Assembly: GCA_916610825.1 (NCBI GenBank)
Contig: OU744448.1
Location: forward strand, 25,470,174 to 25,534,173
DNA length: 64,000 nt
Source: Haliclystus octoradiatus
Taxonomy: Eukaryota; Cnidaria; Staurozoa; Stauromedusae; Haliclystidae
Direction: 5' to 3'
Of this stretch, positions 40,801 to 63,363 are shown piece after piece; the first letter of the stretch is position 1; the number at the start of each line of letters is the position of its first letter. Both the position numbers and the translations under genes were made by a program. The notes under the pieces were generated by a model that was not told the origin of the DNA, searched no databases, and saw only the letters and a list, made by a program, of their open reading frames with translations.

Positions 40801-43800
40801 TGAGATTGCAAAGATCAAAAATATATAGGCTCATATACTATCATATCATAATATTATCAGATTATATATATAGTTTGAAATCAATACACGCGCTGTCGCC
40901 TTGTTCAGTAATACGTTGTCGAAGCAATAGGTTTGTTGATTAGTACAGTCAAGGCGCGTACAACAGTAAGTAAGGGGTTGGCTCATTGGTTAATGCTCTG
41001 GTATTACAATATTAGGGTCGTAAGTTCAAATCCGCCATTCGGCAGTTTTTATCAACGATTTTTCTGATTTTTTTTTTTTAATATGAAGCAGTAAATCATT
41101 GTTAATTAACAAAAGATATCGTTTGATCATGTTAATAACAGAAATTAGTGGACCATGTGTCTTGTCGAAGCTAAATTAATTTAATACTGAATATATTGCA
41201 TGCAATGCCACGAGTTTGACCGGCCACACCTTGACGGCGTTATTTTGTGAACACCACATTAGTGTTGTATATATTGCAATAAAGATTTATGAATTCGAAC
41301 CGAACGCGATCCGATCGTGTCGGGTCAGATTCGGGTTAATATTTTAGGTCTTCGGATCTGATCGGATTTGAAGTGATTTTTTATGGATAGTTTCAGATTT
41401 CGAAATTTGACTGAGTATTTGTAATTTATAATAATTAATGTTTTCTGGCTTCCTTTCAACACATAAAATAAAGTTTTTCTATGTAGACAAAGCTACGTTA
41501 AATTATACATTTCAATCGACTCAATTGATGTGAAATAAATTAAATTTTTATTAAAGGAATGATTAAGATGTATTGATTAATGCTACATCGTTTCAATGCG
41601 TATTGTGTCTCATGTTCTCCTCCAGAGTTCATACTCCGTATTATACAGCGATAGAAAGCTTAGTCAATTGTTTAATTATAAGTGATCTGAAAGTTTTATC
41701 ATAGAAGGTCCATTATGGACTACACTCATTGCTAGTATACATAATACTGTCTGTTTATATATCACAATATTTCTATATTTCTATATTTCGATATTTCTGT
41801 GTCTGTCCGCGACTTATGTACGTCTTACTGGCGATATAATACGGATAATCCGTTGTCGGGAAATTATGCAAACATTTGTGTCGAGATAACCGTGTACAGT
41901 AACAAATTTGTTGTATGAAAAGTATGGGTCTATGACGTTGTTTTAAAATAATATACTTCATCTGATAATTTATTTGATATCCTTGCATTAAAAAATTCAG
42001 AGATTTTGAAAAATTTCATAGGTCGATAATCTAGCGGGCAGCCAAATCGAATTCAAATTGAAATCCCCAGAACAAAAATATTTTGCTTTGAATTTAAAAG
42101 CTGCGTGTAAATTGTTTGAGCAAGTGAAACTTGAAAATGAATCAGTTTTATGATAATTAAAACAATACGAAATACTGAATTACATTGAATTACCAGTATA
42201 AATAGGCCAAACAAAATATGTTTTGAAATCAAAGAAACGTAGACTTATTTCATGTAGTGTTGATATCAGCAATACATATAGCGCTGCACAAACGCTATGA
42301 AAATTAAAGAGACTTTAGGTCTTTAATTTATAAATGAAACAAAATGCCGTTCATTACTTTTCACAAAATCGAGATACAAAACATTTCACTTTTAAAAAGG
42401 CTATTTTGATATATAATTTGTGAGAACACTGAGCAAACAATCTGTTTTGAAATGAATAATCTATCGCGGGGCATAAAAACAAATTAACTTTCAAGAATTT
42501 TCAAAATGACGTTGGCGTTCGATCAATTCGAAAAATATTCAAAGTTCGAATAGATTATCTGTCTACAGTATAAAATTATAGAGTTTAGAACTAATCAAGG
42601 CATTGCACAAAAGTATTTCTATAATTTATTAGTGAATATAAAAATATGAATCATTTGGTTATGAGCAGGCAGGCTTTTATTTTCAGATTTTGCTTCAATA
42701 ATTAACGAAGGAATTATAGGCATCGATTAAAATTAAAATTTCATTTTGTTGACTTGCTATACGAATAACACACAGTATGTTACTACAGTTTCGAGAATAA
42801 AAATAGCGATGTCTTGTTATTATCGTTGATCAACATTTAATAAAGTTAATTTTTTCAGGTATATCAAATTCAACAAAGTTAAATTGAATTGAGCGTATGA
42901 TTTGTGATAAATAATAATAATTATAATATTTTCAGCGTTCAAAAATTTTGCTTTGAATTTAAAAGCACAAAAACATAATTTAAAAACATTTTTAAATAGT
43001 TAATACAGTTTGGATGAGTGTAACAAACCTTGTGTTACAAAAATAAAAAGCGAAAAGGTTGCATGAAATAATCGATCATAGCAAACAATATTTATTAAAA
43101 TACAACTTACCATTTTCCAAATGAGATCCAAATAAAAACTATACGAGCGGCATAATCTCCGAACAACATTTAAATACATAATAGCGGGTTCTCTGAGTTA
43201 ATACACCAATCAATAATAAGTTAACAACCATATTTTATCGAAGGAGAATGTAAGCCCGATAAGAATAAAATAAAGATTGACGTCTTTTATTCGAAATAAT
43301 TCTGACAAAAATGATCATTTCATATCGCGATCAAATGCAAGGTAAAGTAGATTCATTTTCTACATAGTAAATTATCCTTTTCATCAGACATCATAACATG
43401 AGCATTTAAATATTACCATCGGCTGTGGTATTTTATATCTTTGAAGCTGCACTAAACATTTCCACTCTATAAACCATCGCGTCCGTTTCAATAAATTCTG
43501 AATAAATATGCATATCACGAATCTGGCAAAATGAGTTGTTTTCGTTTTTCTATCAAAATAATTAATTTATTCATAATCGTCTTTTCTTTCATTCGACATC
43601 TGTAATGTATTATACATAGCGCGTAGAAATATTGACAACAAGATGTAACATGATATCAATATCAAATTAGTATAGCGATTTATTATAGAACTTTATTTCC
43701 TTTTAAAAGAATGTTGATGCTATTATTCTGTAAAATTTGATAACAAGAAGCACTATGAGGTCAATTTTTCACATCTTTTTTTTTACTTACAAAATCTTAT

Positions 43801-46700
43801 TCTCAACGAACTCTTAGTATTTTGATAGACTGCCATGAAAATCACAGTCCTACTTGCTGAGATTGCAAAGATTAAAAATATATAGGCTCATATACTATCA
43901 TATCATAATATTTTCAGATTATATATATAATTTGATTTTCAATTACACGCATGTGTGTCGGCCTTGTTCAATAATACGTTGTCAAAGCAGTAGGTTTGTT
44001 GATGACGTCAGTCAAGGCGTCTATGATAATAAGTAAGGCAGTGGCTCATTGGTTAATGCTCTGGCATCACAATATGAGGGTCGTCAGTTCAAATCCGCCA
44101 TTCGGAAAATTTTTATCAACGATTTTTCTTATTTTTTTTAATATGAAGCAGTAAATCATTGTTAATTAACAAAAGATATCGTTTGATCATGTTAATAACA
44201 CAAATTAGTGGACCATGTGTCTTGTCGAAGCTAAATTAATTTAATATTGAATATATTACATGCGATGCCACGAGTTTGACCGTCCTCACCTTGACGGCGT
44301 TATTTTGTGAACACCACATTAGTGTTGTTTGTATTGCAATGAAGATTTATCAATCCGAACCGAACGCGATTTGATCGTATCGGGTCAGATTCGGGTTAAT
44401 ATTTTAGGTCTTCGGATCGGATCGGATTTGAAGTGATTTTTTATGGATAGTTTCATATTTCGAAATTTGACTGAATATTTGTAATTCATAATAATTAATG
44501 TGTTCTGGTTTCCTTTCAGCACATAAAATAAAGTTTTTTTATGTAGAGATAGCTACGTTAAATTATACATTTCAATCGACTCAATTGATGTGAAATAAAT
44601 TAAATTTTTATTAAAGGAATGATTAAGATGTATTGATTAATGCTACATCGTTTCAATGCGTATTGTGTCTCATGTTCTCCTCCAGAGTTCATACTCCGTA
44701 TTATACAGTGATAGTCAGCTTAGTCAATTGTTTAATTATAAGTGATCTGAAAGTTTTATCATAGAAGGTCCATTATGGACTACACTCATAGCTAGTAGCG
44801 ATATAATAAGGAAACTAAAATAGAAGAGACAAACTGTGGCATTTATTGTTATGTTGTAATTTTTCCTTATATAAGTGGGAGGGGGTAAACGCCAGGCACA
44901 TACATTGGTAAGCCGCGGAGTGCTGACCCGTATTTGCTATAGTTTTTCTGGAAAGTATTCAAGCAGTGAAAAACTAATCTCCAAGAGTTCAAGAAAACAG
45001 AGAAAAGTCAACACCTCGTGTATATAGCTTATCGAAAAGATAATACCATTTTGATCAATCCACCCGATTTTATTTCTATTTTCGGCATTTTAAATTGTCA
45101 ATTGGAAAATTCACAGCCGGGGAGTAATACCTCATCAGGAAGTATACTGGATCTGCACTGTTAGAAACCGGAAATTTTGCAGCAGGTAACCAGATTTGGA
45201 TATGTGGTATCCAAAAGTTTCTAAAGATAATTCAATGAAATATTTCAAAGCTAGAGCATTTATTAAAAATGTAGGTAAATATTCGATCTCTATATTTGCC
45301 TCCTTGCTATAAAATATTTTGTACAAAACCATATAAAAATATATATATACAAAATTTGGATTGGAATCGACAGAAAGATAATAGGATGCCAGGATGGAGT
45401 CCTGGTGTAGCATATCACTAAATGCGCTTTACTAATACCTGGGTGAAATGGCCAGCCTTTATGTCTACAATGAAGGTATCATAATCGTAGCCAAGTCCTT
45501 CATCGTACCTATAATCAAAGATTCAGCAAATATATCAACTCTGATACGTATATTTCATTCATGATCAACTCGGCCATTGACATATGCTGAAGTACTACCA
45601 GGGAAGTTATTATAATTATTACGATTGTGGTTGTATTACATGAAGGCTAAATTATAACAGAATCCACAACAAGAATCTGATATAGATTAGACAATGTATT
45701 GTATACTATCCTGAATTAAATCCAACTGCATAATAGGTTAAATAAGGTATGATCATAATGTAAAGGGCATTTATTAATTTTCATACCCGTACGTACCATT
45801 TTTTGAGTGCATTTGATACCCCAAACTTTCGACTTCCGCTTGCCCAGTACAGATTTTCTCCATGATTCCTGTTCTCTTTGTCATGCTCTAGCAGATTATA
45901 ATTTGCCATCTTGATAGCATATTTTTGGGCTGAATTTGCTAATCCTGCATTCCATTTTAACGGTGGTGTATTTCGATGTTTTGACCGGACTTCATTATGG
46001 ACCCTCAATGCCTCTTCCCTAAAATCTATGTTTATCAAATTCAAAACGGTCAATAAGTACGGTTCTACTGCTTCTCTTGCGATTGCTGATGTCAGCTGGT
46101 GTTATCTCGGTCAGTCAGTCAGTATTTTACTGTCAGTCAATCACTAATTTCAACCAATCAGTAATGGCCCTCAGTTAAAACAATCACATGAACAAAACCG
46201 TGATGAATCATATATAGGAAGGCTTGAATTTCTTTAAAATTACGCGAATTCTAAATCTATCTGACGCATGAATCGAGGCAAAATATTTAAATATCTGAAA
46301 AACGTCTCTTCTCGACAATTTTTCCCACAAAGGTTCAAATACTATATATCTCCAGTATTATGGTGAAGTTGGTTTTCATATAACCATTCCGTTAATTAGA
46401 AATTGATTTCAGATGATGAAATGTGGTACATATTCGAGTATTAAAGATAAGAGTTTTAAGTGTACTATGTAATTTAGTAAATTGATTTGAGCATTTGAAA
46501 AGCAATACGAATTGGGCTTTTTAGATGTTCTTTCATTTTAACTTGGATTTTAGTCCAAATTAAATAATCTATTTTTTGAAATACCTTTAAGCGTTTGCAT
46601 CAGAGCACATCGATAACCTCAAATGAATGTTCTTACCCTCTCCGCTTGTTGATGCAATCTTCAATGCAAATAACAACAAAACTGTTCTTGTTAGAATCAT
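37852..46700 (-). CDS. CAP-ShKT secreted protein B, 5 coding exons, 218 aa
   Basis: Exons: 46637-46700, 45797-46025, 45439-45508, 38518-38665 and 37852-37997, total 657 nt, open throughout. The first four have exactly the same lengths and phases as in gene A. The signal peptide is MILTRTVLLLFALKIAS. The CAP residues are present: His in LLEHD, Glu in HGENLYW, Glu in WYDEG, His in GHFTQVVW. CRYNPPGN follows. The ShKT tail has six cysteines (KC, IC, HC, LC, TC, LC) with slightly longer spacing than in gene A. Intron 3 (38666-45438) is about 6.8 kb because it contains the tandem 3.05-kb duplication. Exon 5 has a good acceptor, CATTTCAG. The function is known only by family. Confidence 0.85.
38683..41735. 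repeat. 3.05-kb direct repeat unit, copy 1
   Basis: It starts TATACATAATACTGTC and is followed head to tail by copy 2 at an offset of 3053-3060 bp. Identity is roughly 95% by eye, with scattered substitutions and short indels. It lies wholly inside intron 3 of CAP gene B, starting 18 bp from exon 4. It has no convincing protein-coding frame. It contains a tRNA-like segment at 40970. Confidence 0.9.
40970..41045 (+). ncRNA. tRNA-like (SINE-head) segment in repeat copy 1
   Basis: It has an A-box-like TGGCTCATTGGTTAATG and a B-box-like AGTTCAAATCC at normal spacing. The acceptor and T stems do not pair well, so it is more likely a decayed tRNA-derived SINE head than a working tRNA gene. A T-rich stretch follows. 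Confidence 0.45.
41736..44797. repeat. 3.05-kb direct repeat unit, copy 2
   Basis: It matches copy 1 from TATACATAATACTGTC to ACTCATAGCTAGTA. The junction between the copies is seamless. Its first 205 bp also match 13975-14170 in inverted orientation. Confidence 0.9.
44033..44106 (+). ncRNA. tRNA-like (SINE-head) segment in repeat copy 2
   Basis: It has the same A- and B-box-like elements as copy 1. It differs in the anticodon-arm region (CTGGCATCACAATATGAG). The stems are again imperfect. Confidence 0.4.
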
Positions 46701-46822
46701 CTGTTGATATAAAATTCAAAACATTATGCTACCACAAAGCGAAAATATAATTATATTTCAAAATGAAAATTGAATCATTCTTCATTGTTCTATTAATAGC
46801 ATCTCTTCTCTTAAATGTATAC

Positions 46823-46879
46823 CACATTCACAACAAGTAAACAGTACAGTAGAAACTATTTATAGCTTCACCTTTTATA
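46823..46879 (-). promoter_or_regulatory. Candidate promoter and short 5' exon of CAP gene B
   Basis: A TATAAAAGG box lies at 46871-46879 on the minus strand. About 30 nt downstream a short stretch ends in GAATGTG before the possible donor GTATAC (46822-46817). It would splice to the acceptor ending directly before the ATG at 46700. This is inferred by analogy with gene A. Confidence 0.35.
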
Positions 46880-49800
46880 GCGGATTACTGCTCACAACGT
46901 ACTGAATTTAGCTTATGTTCCTTGTGACAAATTTGGTATTTTTCTTCTTATAAATAATTGGCAATAAGGACACATCGTCTATAACACACTTTTTGAAAGA
47001 TCCCCAGGGGTGCAGTAATAGATAATGTATTTCTACTGTTTTCATCTTATGTTCAACAATAAAGTTGTTATATGAATGCTCAGACGGGGCTTCATACAAT
47101 ACAATATGAAGACTGTTACCTTGCGTGGAATAGTCTCTAAAGTAGTACTCGTGTACGTAATTTATCATTGTTCTTATTATACAACTAGCAATGACTCACT
47201 CGCGTTGCTGTTGGTTAATTTTAAATATCATTCAGAGGTTAGTTATTTGTTCAACTAAGTTGTTGTGTTCTTGGAATTCGATAATCACTAACTTAAGTTA
47301 GATGCATACTATTACAGAAAACGGTTATCTACATTAATGCATTAATGCATTTGAAACGGTATATTTTCTTTCGCTTTGCGAAGTAGAAAGTAAAATAAAA
47401 ACCTAAGCCTTTCCGAACTATGACTAGAGCAAATGGTTTTAATCATCTAATGTACGTTATACTCGAAACGATGCAATTCTCAGAGTTTTCTCTTGAATAT
47501 ATTCTTTACTATAAGGTTTTTCTAAGAATATCCTAATAGAACTGTCAATATACTCGTCAGACATACATTACTAGGTTACATTACATTGTAGTGACTTTCG
47601 TATCGCATTGGGGTTTTGATTACACTGCCGCGCTTGAATACGATACAGTATACCCTCTGCGCTTCGTAGCGTAGTGATTCTCACGCTACAAATCCTAATG
47701 AACATCATACCAGCATGGTTCTCGCTACACTACGCTCTGTGTAGTCAGCTGAATACGATACGGATCATAGAATGTCTTACTTTCATTTTGCATCTTTTTT
47801 TAGTCATTGACATGGATTGCTCATTGAAGTTATTCTCCACATTGATGTGCGCTAAAACTGCTTTGCATACGTACAAAATTGTCTAAATTGAACAGTTCAA
47901 AGATACTTGAAGAATCGAAAGAAAACTACTCGAGAAGGAATTATAAATTTCAAATATTGTAATCAAAACGTATCTATTTCGTTCCCTGTGTTCTGTATAT
48001 TGCCATTGCAATCACCTACGGTCAATTAGAAGAGAGAATAGAAGGAAGATCACATGCTCGCATTAATCTGCTTTCGTGTAGTGCAATCGTAACAGTAACA
48101 GATACGGTATGCATTCCAAGGTGATATCACCTTTCTAATACGGAACATAAATCAATACGAAATCGTGTAATCGGGGCCTTACGAAATTTTCCCCATTTTC
48201 CAAATTTCGGGAGATCAAAGTCGTATTCTCCACAACAACTGCGTAACATCCTCCATTGGCAGCCAAGGAAGAAGGTTGGTGTATAGCAAGTATGTTAGGT
48301 GAAAAAGGGAATGTACCTTCTCATAATGTGACTGTCGATACTACTACTGCTATTACTACTGTGTTTCTTCGATCAAAATATTATATATAAATTATTAGAT
48401 TAAGAACGCTTAATAAACATACCTTCGATGTCCTTTTGCTTCGACAACTATGAAAAGTAGAGTAAATAATTCTCTATATGAGATGCTAATATAGCCTAAG
48501 ACATGGGTAGTATTAACATGTTATTATATATTCTTTGTAACACCATTCTGCATTATGTAACAAGCTTAACTAAATATTATCACAATTTTTAATTTACATA
48601 CAAAGATGAAGAATCATAAATTATAAACTGAATAAACAAACCGCTTCTATTCTTTCATGTTGATGTATGTCAATATGCGTTTCTAAAACATTTGCTTCTT
48701 TTTGTATGATAAGTTATGTTTATATGTAAATACTTCAAGATTTAATTAATTAAAAATGTTTTGCCCGACGTTATCATTGACATAGAAACGACCTTTCTTG
48801 AAACAAGACCAGATATCTTTTCAAACTCAATCATTCGTTCAGATTGATAGATGATACACATTGAGTGCATACAGTACTAGTATCAATAGAAAATCAGTAT
48901 GCAAGGATTAATGTGTGCATTATCAAGGCCGCGACAAAATCAACCTCTAATAAAATATAATCTATCACGATAGTATCAGTATCAAGAAGAACTTTTTCAT
49001 TGCACTGGGGTTATTTTCTCTATAGGAGTGAAATCGAACAAGAAGAAACAAATCTTTAACTATAGAACCAAAGATAAAAATACATAACTGATTTTTAAGG
49101 CGTTCATAAGCTAATTCCAGCATGTTGATAAATATCAATTGATTACAAAAATGTATCTTTTATCAGTAATAATCCATTTAGAGATTATTTAAAAGCATGG
49201 AAAAAGGTGAAAGATGTATTCTTTTCATGAGTTTCTCGCTGTTGTAGTGGCCGTGATCCTATAAACTATCACCTAAAATGACCCTGAAAATGCCATAAGG
49301 TATAGAGCATTGACTTTTATTATTTTATTAATCTTATCGAAACAAAAATATATCATATGCCTGTTTAAATTATGAGTCAACCATATCTTTCATTTTCGAA
49401 TTAACTTTACATTTTAATATGCTATATAATTTACAACAAAATTCTGTAGTCTGTAGATTTACTTCCATACCGTCTCGGGAAGCGGGCATTAAATCGACAT
49501 TGAATGTAATATTTCCTCATTGTTGAGTGCAAATTAATACTCTGCTCCTATGATCTCGATGAAGTAATATATAAAATTTACCAAAGCAGTCTCTAATTAG
49601 AACTTCCATAACAGCTTCAACATATTACCGATTACTTGAATGGCAGCAGATTTCAGGCTATGATCCTGCTCACTGATAACAAATATTTTCAGTCATTTGA
49701 AATATTTCTATTTTTAAAGTTTAATATATTTTGATGTTTGACTGACTATTGATCCAACCCTTATTCAAGGTTATTGTGAAACCTCTCATAATTGGCACTT

Positions 49801-50064
49801 GTATGGAGATGACGGTGAGATATATTATTGTTGCTCAAATCGACGTAAAGGAATTTAAACTTTGGAGCACAGCAATTCATGATTTCAATTACAAATGATT
49901 CTTATATAGCACTTTATTTGAGGTCTTGAGTTTCAATATATTAATAAATAATTATATAACTTTTGAATAAGCAATGATAAATTCAGAATACATTTACGAT
50001 AAGATAATATAATAAGCAATAATTTAAATTATTTCTAATGTGTTTCCAATATAAGATTCAACAA
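46880..50064. other. Intergenic region between CAP genes B and C
   Basis: AT-rich and unremarkable. A loose set of GCTACACTACGC-type inverted words lies near 47650-47750. No gene, tRNA or clear transposon was seen. Confidence 0.5.
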
Positions 50065-59145
<9,081 letters not shown>

Positions 59146-62100
59146 ATTTGCTGTGATATAATACAATAAAAATACAAATATTTCAATTAATTGATTGAAT
59201 ATACGCGAACTCTATGTAGAAATTCCGATTGGGTACTTGAGCCCTGATAATACATTTGGTCTGATATCGTGACGCAGAAAATCACTACAATAGACCTCGA
59301 GGCTCGTGATTAACTTCATGTTTCTGTTGTTTGACTCGAGATTAAAGGCTATTGGAATGATGGGACGCGGCTCTTGTGTTTAATGACATTTATGATGTGA
59401 TATATATGAATAGAGATATAGGAAGTGTATGTAGGATCTGCTTTTTGATGGTTCTAAATTGTTTTCTATATATTGTTGATTTATTGAAGAGTCTAATGTT
59501 TTAGTAAAGTTTTTCTAGAATACATATTTTCTGACATGAATAATAATAGTATCGATTAATTTTGCTAGAATCAATTTTACTTCAATGTATCACTCGTTAA
59601 TTGGTTTACTCTAAGGTATCTAACAATGAATATGGCCCTCTACTATTAGAATGATAAATAGATGAACTCTATGATAGTTTGAGCGCTCTAATAGTAATTG
59701 TTCATATTTCAAGTGATCAACTTCTGCATCCCATGTATGCAATCATCTTGTTCAACTTATTGTGATCTCATTTGCTTTCTTAGCAGTACTGATCTCTAAC
59801 GACCCCATTATAAATGATCTACTATTATAAATAAAGTATCAAACACAGTTCTTAATTTAAACTACACTTACTTGCTTTTCAGATTTTCGTAGTATACGAT
59901 ATGCTTGCTTCTTTATAGATATATTTCGCTTTAAATGAAAATAGATAAAAAACAGTCAATATTTATAACATGTAAAAGCAATGTTTTGGTTTGCAGCGCA
60001 TGAATAATTTACGTGATAGATCATAGGGTTTTTTAATATTTCTTTTATACCTTTTTCTTTCCAGGTACAGCAGTATCGGTTTTGACTTTCAAAATTTATT
60101 ATTAAGGCACTGAGAATGCGCGGGAAAAATAAGCCACGTTCACAGGTGTCATCATTTATTATTCACATCACCGCAGAGTCATTCTCAAATGTATATTTAA
60201 TTGCTTTTTATTATAGAATTTACAATTCTTTGATTTATAAATCCTTCGATTGAAATATATTTTGTAAACATTTGTCATGATTACATAGAACAATAAAAAA
60301 ATCGGATAAATTTTATCTTATCTAGAAATGCGATTACCATGAGGCAGCTTAGAATAAAATCAAATCCAATCATTTTGTATTTATGGCATATAAGTATAAT
60401 GTAATAAAATATCATTGTGATTTTGATTTGTTTTATTGATATAGTTCCTTGTATTTCAAGGACTTTGTATGTTTCATTAATCTGTGTGTCAATGCTGTCT
60501 AAATATATACTACTTTACAAGAATTGCCAAGCGACTGTTTAGGACGAAAAGATTGCACAGACCTATATCCTTTTAATCTAACAGTTTGCCTGAAGGTTAA
60601 TAAATTTCATTATTAAAGTATTAAAATACTCTGCTATTTTCATGCTTACTATAGTTTCAATAGCCGCTGGCTATTGCCCTTTTCACGACTAAAATACCCC
60701 GGGGGGTAACTTCCAATGCACTTCAATGGAACTTTGGCAGAATTACCATAAAAATTTCCCACATGATGAAAAAGATACCCCAAATATATTTTTATGAATG
60801 ACAGATTCAATCATAACAAATGAAAAAAAAAAATTCCATAGGCAAAATTTGTTTTGCAAAATGAAAACATTGCTAAAGCGTCAAAAGGATACCTCAAAAA
60901 ATTCTCATGACCAAGCATACCCTAAAATTTTTTTCGGGATCTTGAAAAACTTACACCTTAATAATTGAACGTCCCAGTGTACCAATAGCATAGAAGTTAC
61001 CCTTCCCCCACTGGGCTAAAATATAAACTTTTAATTGAAGATGTTTATGAAAATTCTCTATCATGACATTCTTTATACTTTCTCGCACTGGAACTATGCG
61101 ATTGAATATTTTATAGTATGTTTTATAGTATATTTATTCCATCCGCGTGCCACTGTCCATGTACACTGTAATAAACTAGCCTGAGTTTGACCCTATATTT
61201 CCTTTTAACATTCAACAAACCCAGGTCGAAGCAATTTAAACTAGGGTCGAACCCACATCATGAAGATGGGTTAAATTTACCTGGGTTAGTTGCATTTGCA
61301 TTTCCTTGGGTTCGACTCATGTTAATGTTAACCTGGGTTAGTTTTTTTAGCGTGAGGAGAGCTTTTACAATAAAATAAATAAATTCATTGGAGTAGCGTC
61401 GCAGGGTTTTCTTTTATGAGCTGTAGTAAAAAACTGTAAAACAAACGAGCAAGGTTCTGCAAGCGTGTTAGTTTTATGATGCAATATTATTATTTTATAA
61501 TTGTTATTCTCACAAAACAACGATTGAATAAAATGTATTCACATCCCTTCGATTGAAAGTTTTCTTGTAAAGCATTTTAGAATAAAGGATAGCGATAATA
61601 AACTACAAGTAGTGGTTGGATAAAGCATATATCATATAATCGTCAGTTCAAGAAGGAATAAAACGTCTTCACCAACCACTACTTGTAGCTCATTGACGGT
61701 CGCTATCCTTCATTCTAAATAAAAAAATATCTTCTCTAGTAAGTATTATCTGGTATAGAAGCAGCTTACTGTGCTGGGAAAAAATATAGCCGCTAATATG
61801 AATTCCCCATTTCTCCAAATCTTTCAGTAAAGTATAGTTGATCAGTGACCACTTATAGTGACAGTCCATGTTGAATCAAATTCACTTTATCAAGCAGAAG
61901 TAGCATTGATGTATGATATAGAATATATGCCACTTAGGCCGTACGATAATAACCGACATATATAGCAGTATCCATTTTCAAAGGAAGCTGTGTGCATCAC
62001 TCTTTCTCTACACAACTTCAAATCAACATTAGTTACATTGACACCATTCTTACATTTTGGACTTCTTATCAGCAATTATCCAGCAGCAGTCAAAATTTTT

Positions 62101-62788
62101 TTGGAACCAAATAGTGACATTGATCTACATTTCCAATAAAAGTAGCAAAACATCAACCCTTTTCAAAATAGCAAAAGACTACTAATCGTCGATGAAGCGT
62201 ATAATTGCTCATTAAAATGTGATAATAAGATGTGCGTTCATGAAGTTTTTTAAATCGACTTTTAAGAAATACTGTTATTGTGTATGTCTAGAAGATTGAT
62301 TTAGAAGTATAACTTTGAACTTTGATTATCCTGTAAATTTTGAAAAGAGTTATTTTACTTGCCAAATTTCGATTTTGAGACTTGAAGGTACGGCAGAATA
62401 ATAACAAGAAAAAAATAATTTTTCCCAAATATTTTACAAACTGATTCATTGACCAAAATAGCACTACATGATAGAATATTACACATGATTTATATGGTTT
62501 ATAATGTTAGCTATTGTTTAATTATTGTCGGTTACTTTCAAGTTTTTGAGGCAAAATTTATTCTCGTGTCTAAATTTACTAATGAGTTCCGATCATCTGT
62601 TTAACAGGTTATTTTTGTTGTAAATAATGATAAATTTTTTTCTAATAAGCAAATGCTACATTTCTTCGAAGCATTGCTGTAGGCCCTGATTTTACCCAAA
62701 ACTGACCACTTAATGACAAACGACTTTTTCTTTTCTTTCACATGTGTTTGGAGAGTTCGGTACCAAATTTATATTTTTCTGATTTTAA
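59146..62788. other. Upstream of CAP gene C to the second gypsy element
   Basis: AT-rich. It contains the foldback at 61577-61718 and a less clear inverted pair near 61170-61350. A GC-richer non-coding stretch lies near 60665-60720. No gene was recognised. Confidence 0.45.
61577..61718. mobile_element. Foldback MITE-like element
   Basis: TTAGAATAAAGGATAGCG at the left and CGCTATCCTTCATTCTAA at the right are inverted. AACTACAAGTAGTGGTTGG is mirrored inside. The loop is about 50 bp. Confidence 0.65.
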
Positions 62789-63017
62789 TGTCATTTTGTG
62801 GTAGATGTACCGCTGCTCAAAAGTTCTTTCATTATCATCACCATCATTTATTGAGTTAAACCTTTAAGCCTAGACAGGATTTTTTTCAAAGGGCTCATTA
62901 TAAAAACATATTAAATACAATTGTGATGTCTCAATATGATATGACAATTGATCATGTTTACGCTAGATACAAGGTGTTAATCATAAGATCTAGCTGTTAG
63001 TTAACACATATATAACA
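62789..63017 (-). repeat. 3' LTR of the second gypsy element
   Basis: On the minus strand AAAGGGGAGA (a polypurine tract) is followed by TGTTATATATGTG. About 230 bp later there is an ATGACA end, with AATAAA inside. The start is well supported by the tract. The far end is a guess from the TG...CA rule. Confidence 0.55.
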
Positions 63018-63363
63018 TCTCCCCTTTATGGGAGTTTTGATTAAGAAACTAAAGATTTTTATTGATCTGGGAATTTTAAGAATTCATTGAAATTGTACTG
63101 GTATTAAACTAACACAGCATGAATGAAAAATAAAGAAGAACCAACATAAAGAAGGTTATATTGAATTTGAATGTCAAATATACTAATAATGTTTTAGTAT
63201 AACAATATTATACTATCGTGGTATCAACGCTGTAAACATAACTATAGATACACACAACAACAAAAACGTCAATAACAAATCATAACTATTATTGAAGTTA
63301 ACGGTACCGATTTGGTACAACAAGAGTACGATGACTTCTTCTTCTTGGTAATTGAATGCCAGA

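Noticed and set aside
38683..44797. CRISPR-like or bacterial array
   Set aside because: There are only two long direct copies with no spacers, and the context is an animal intron.
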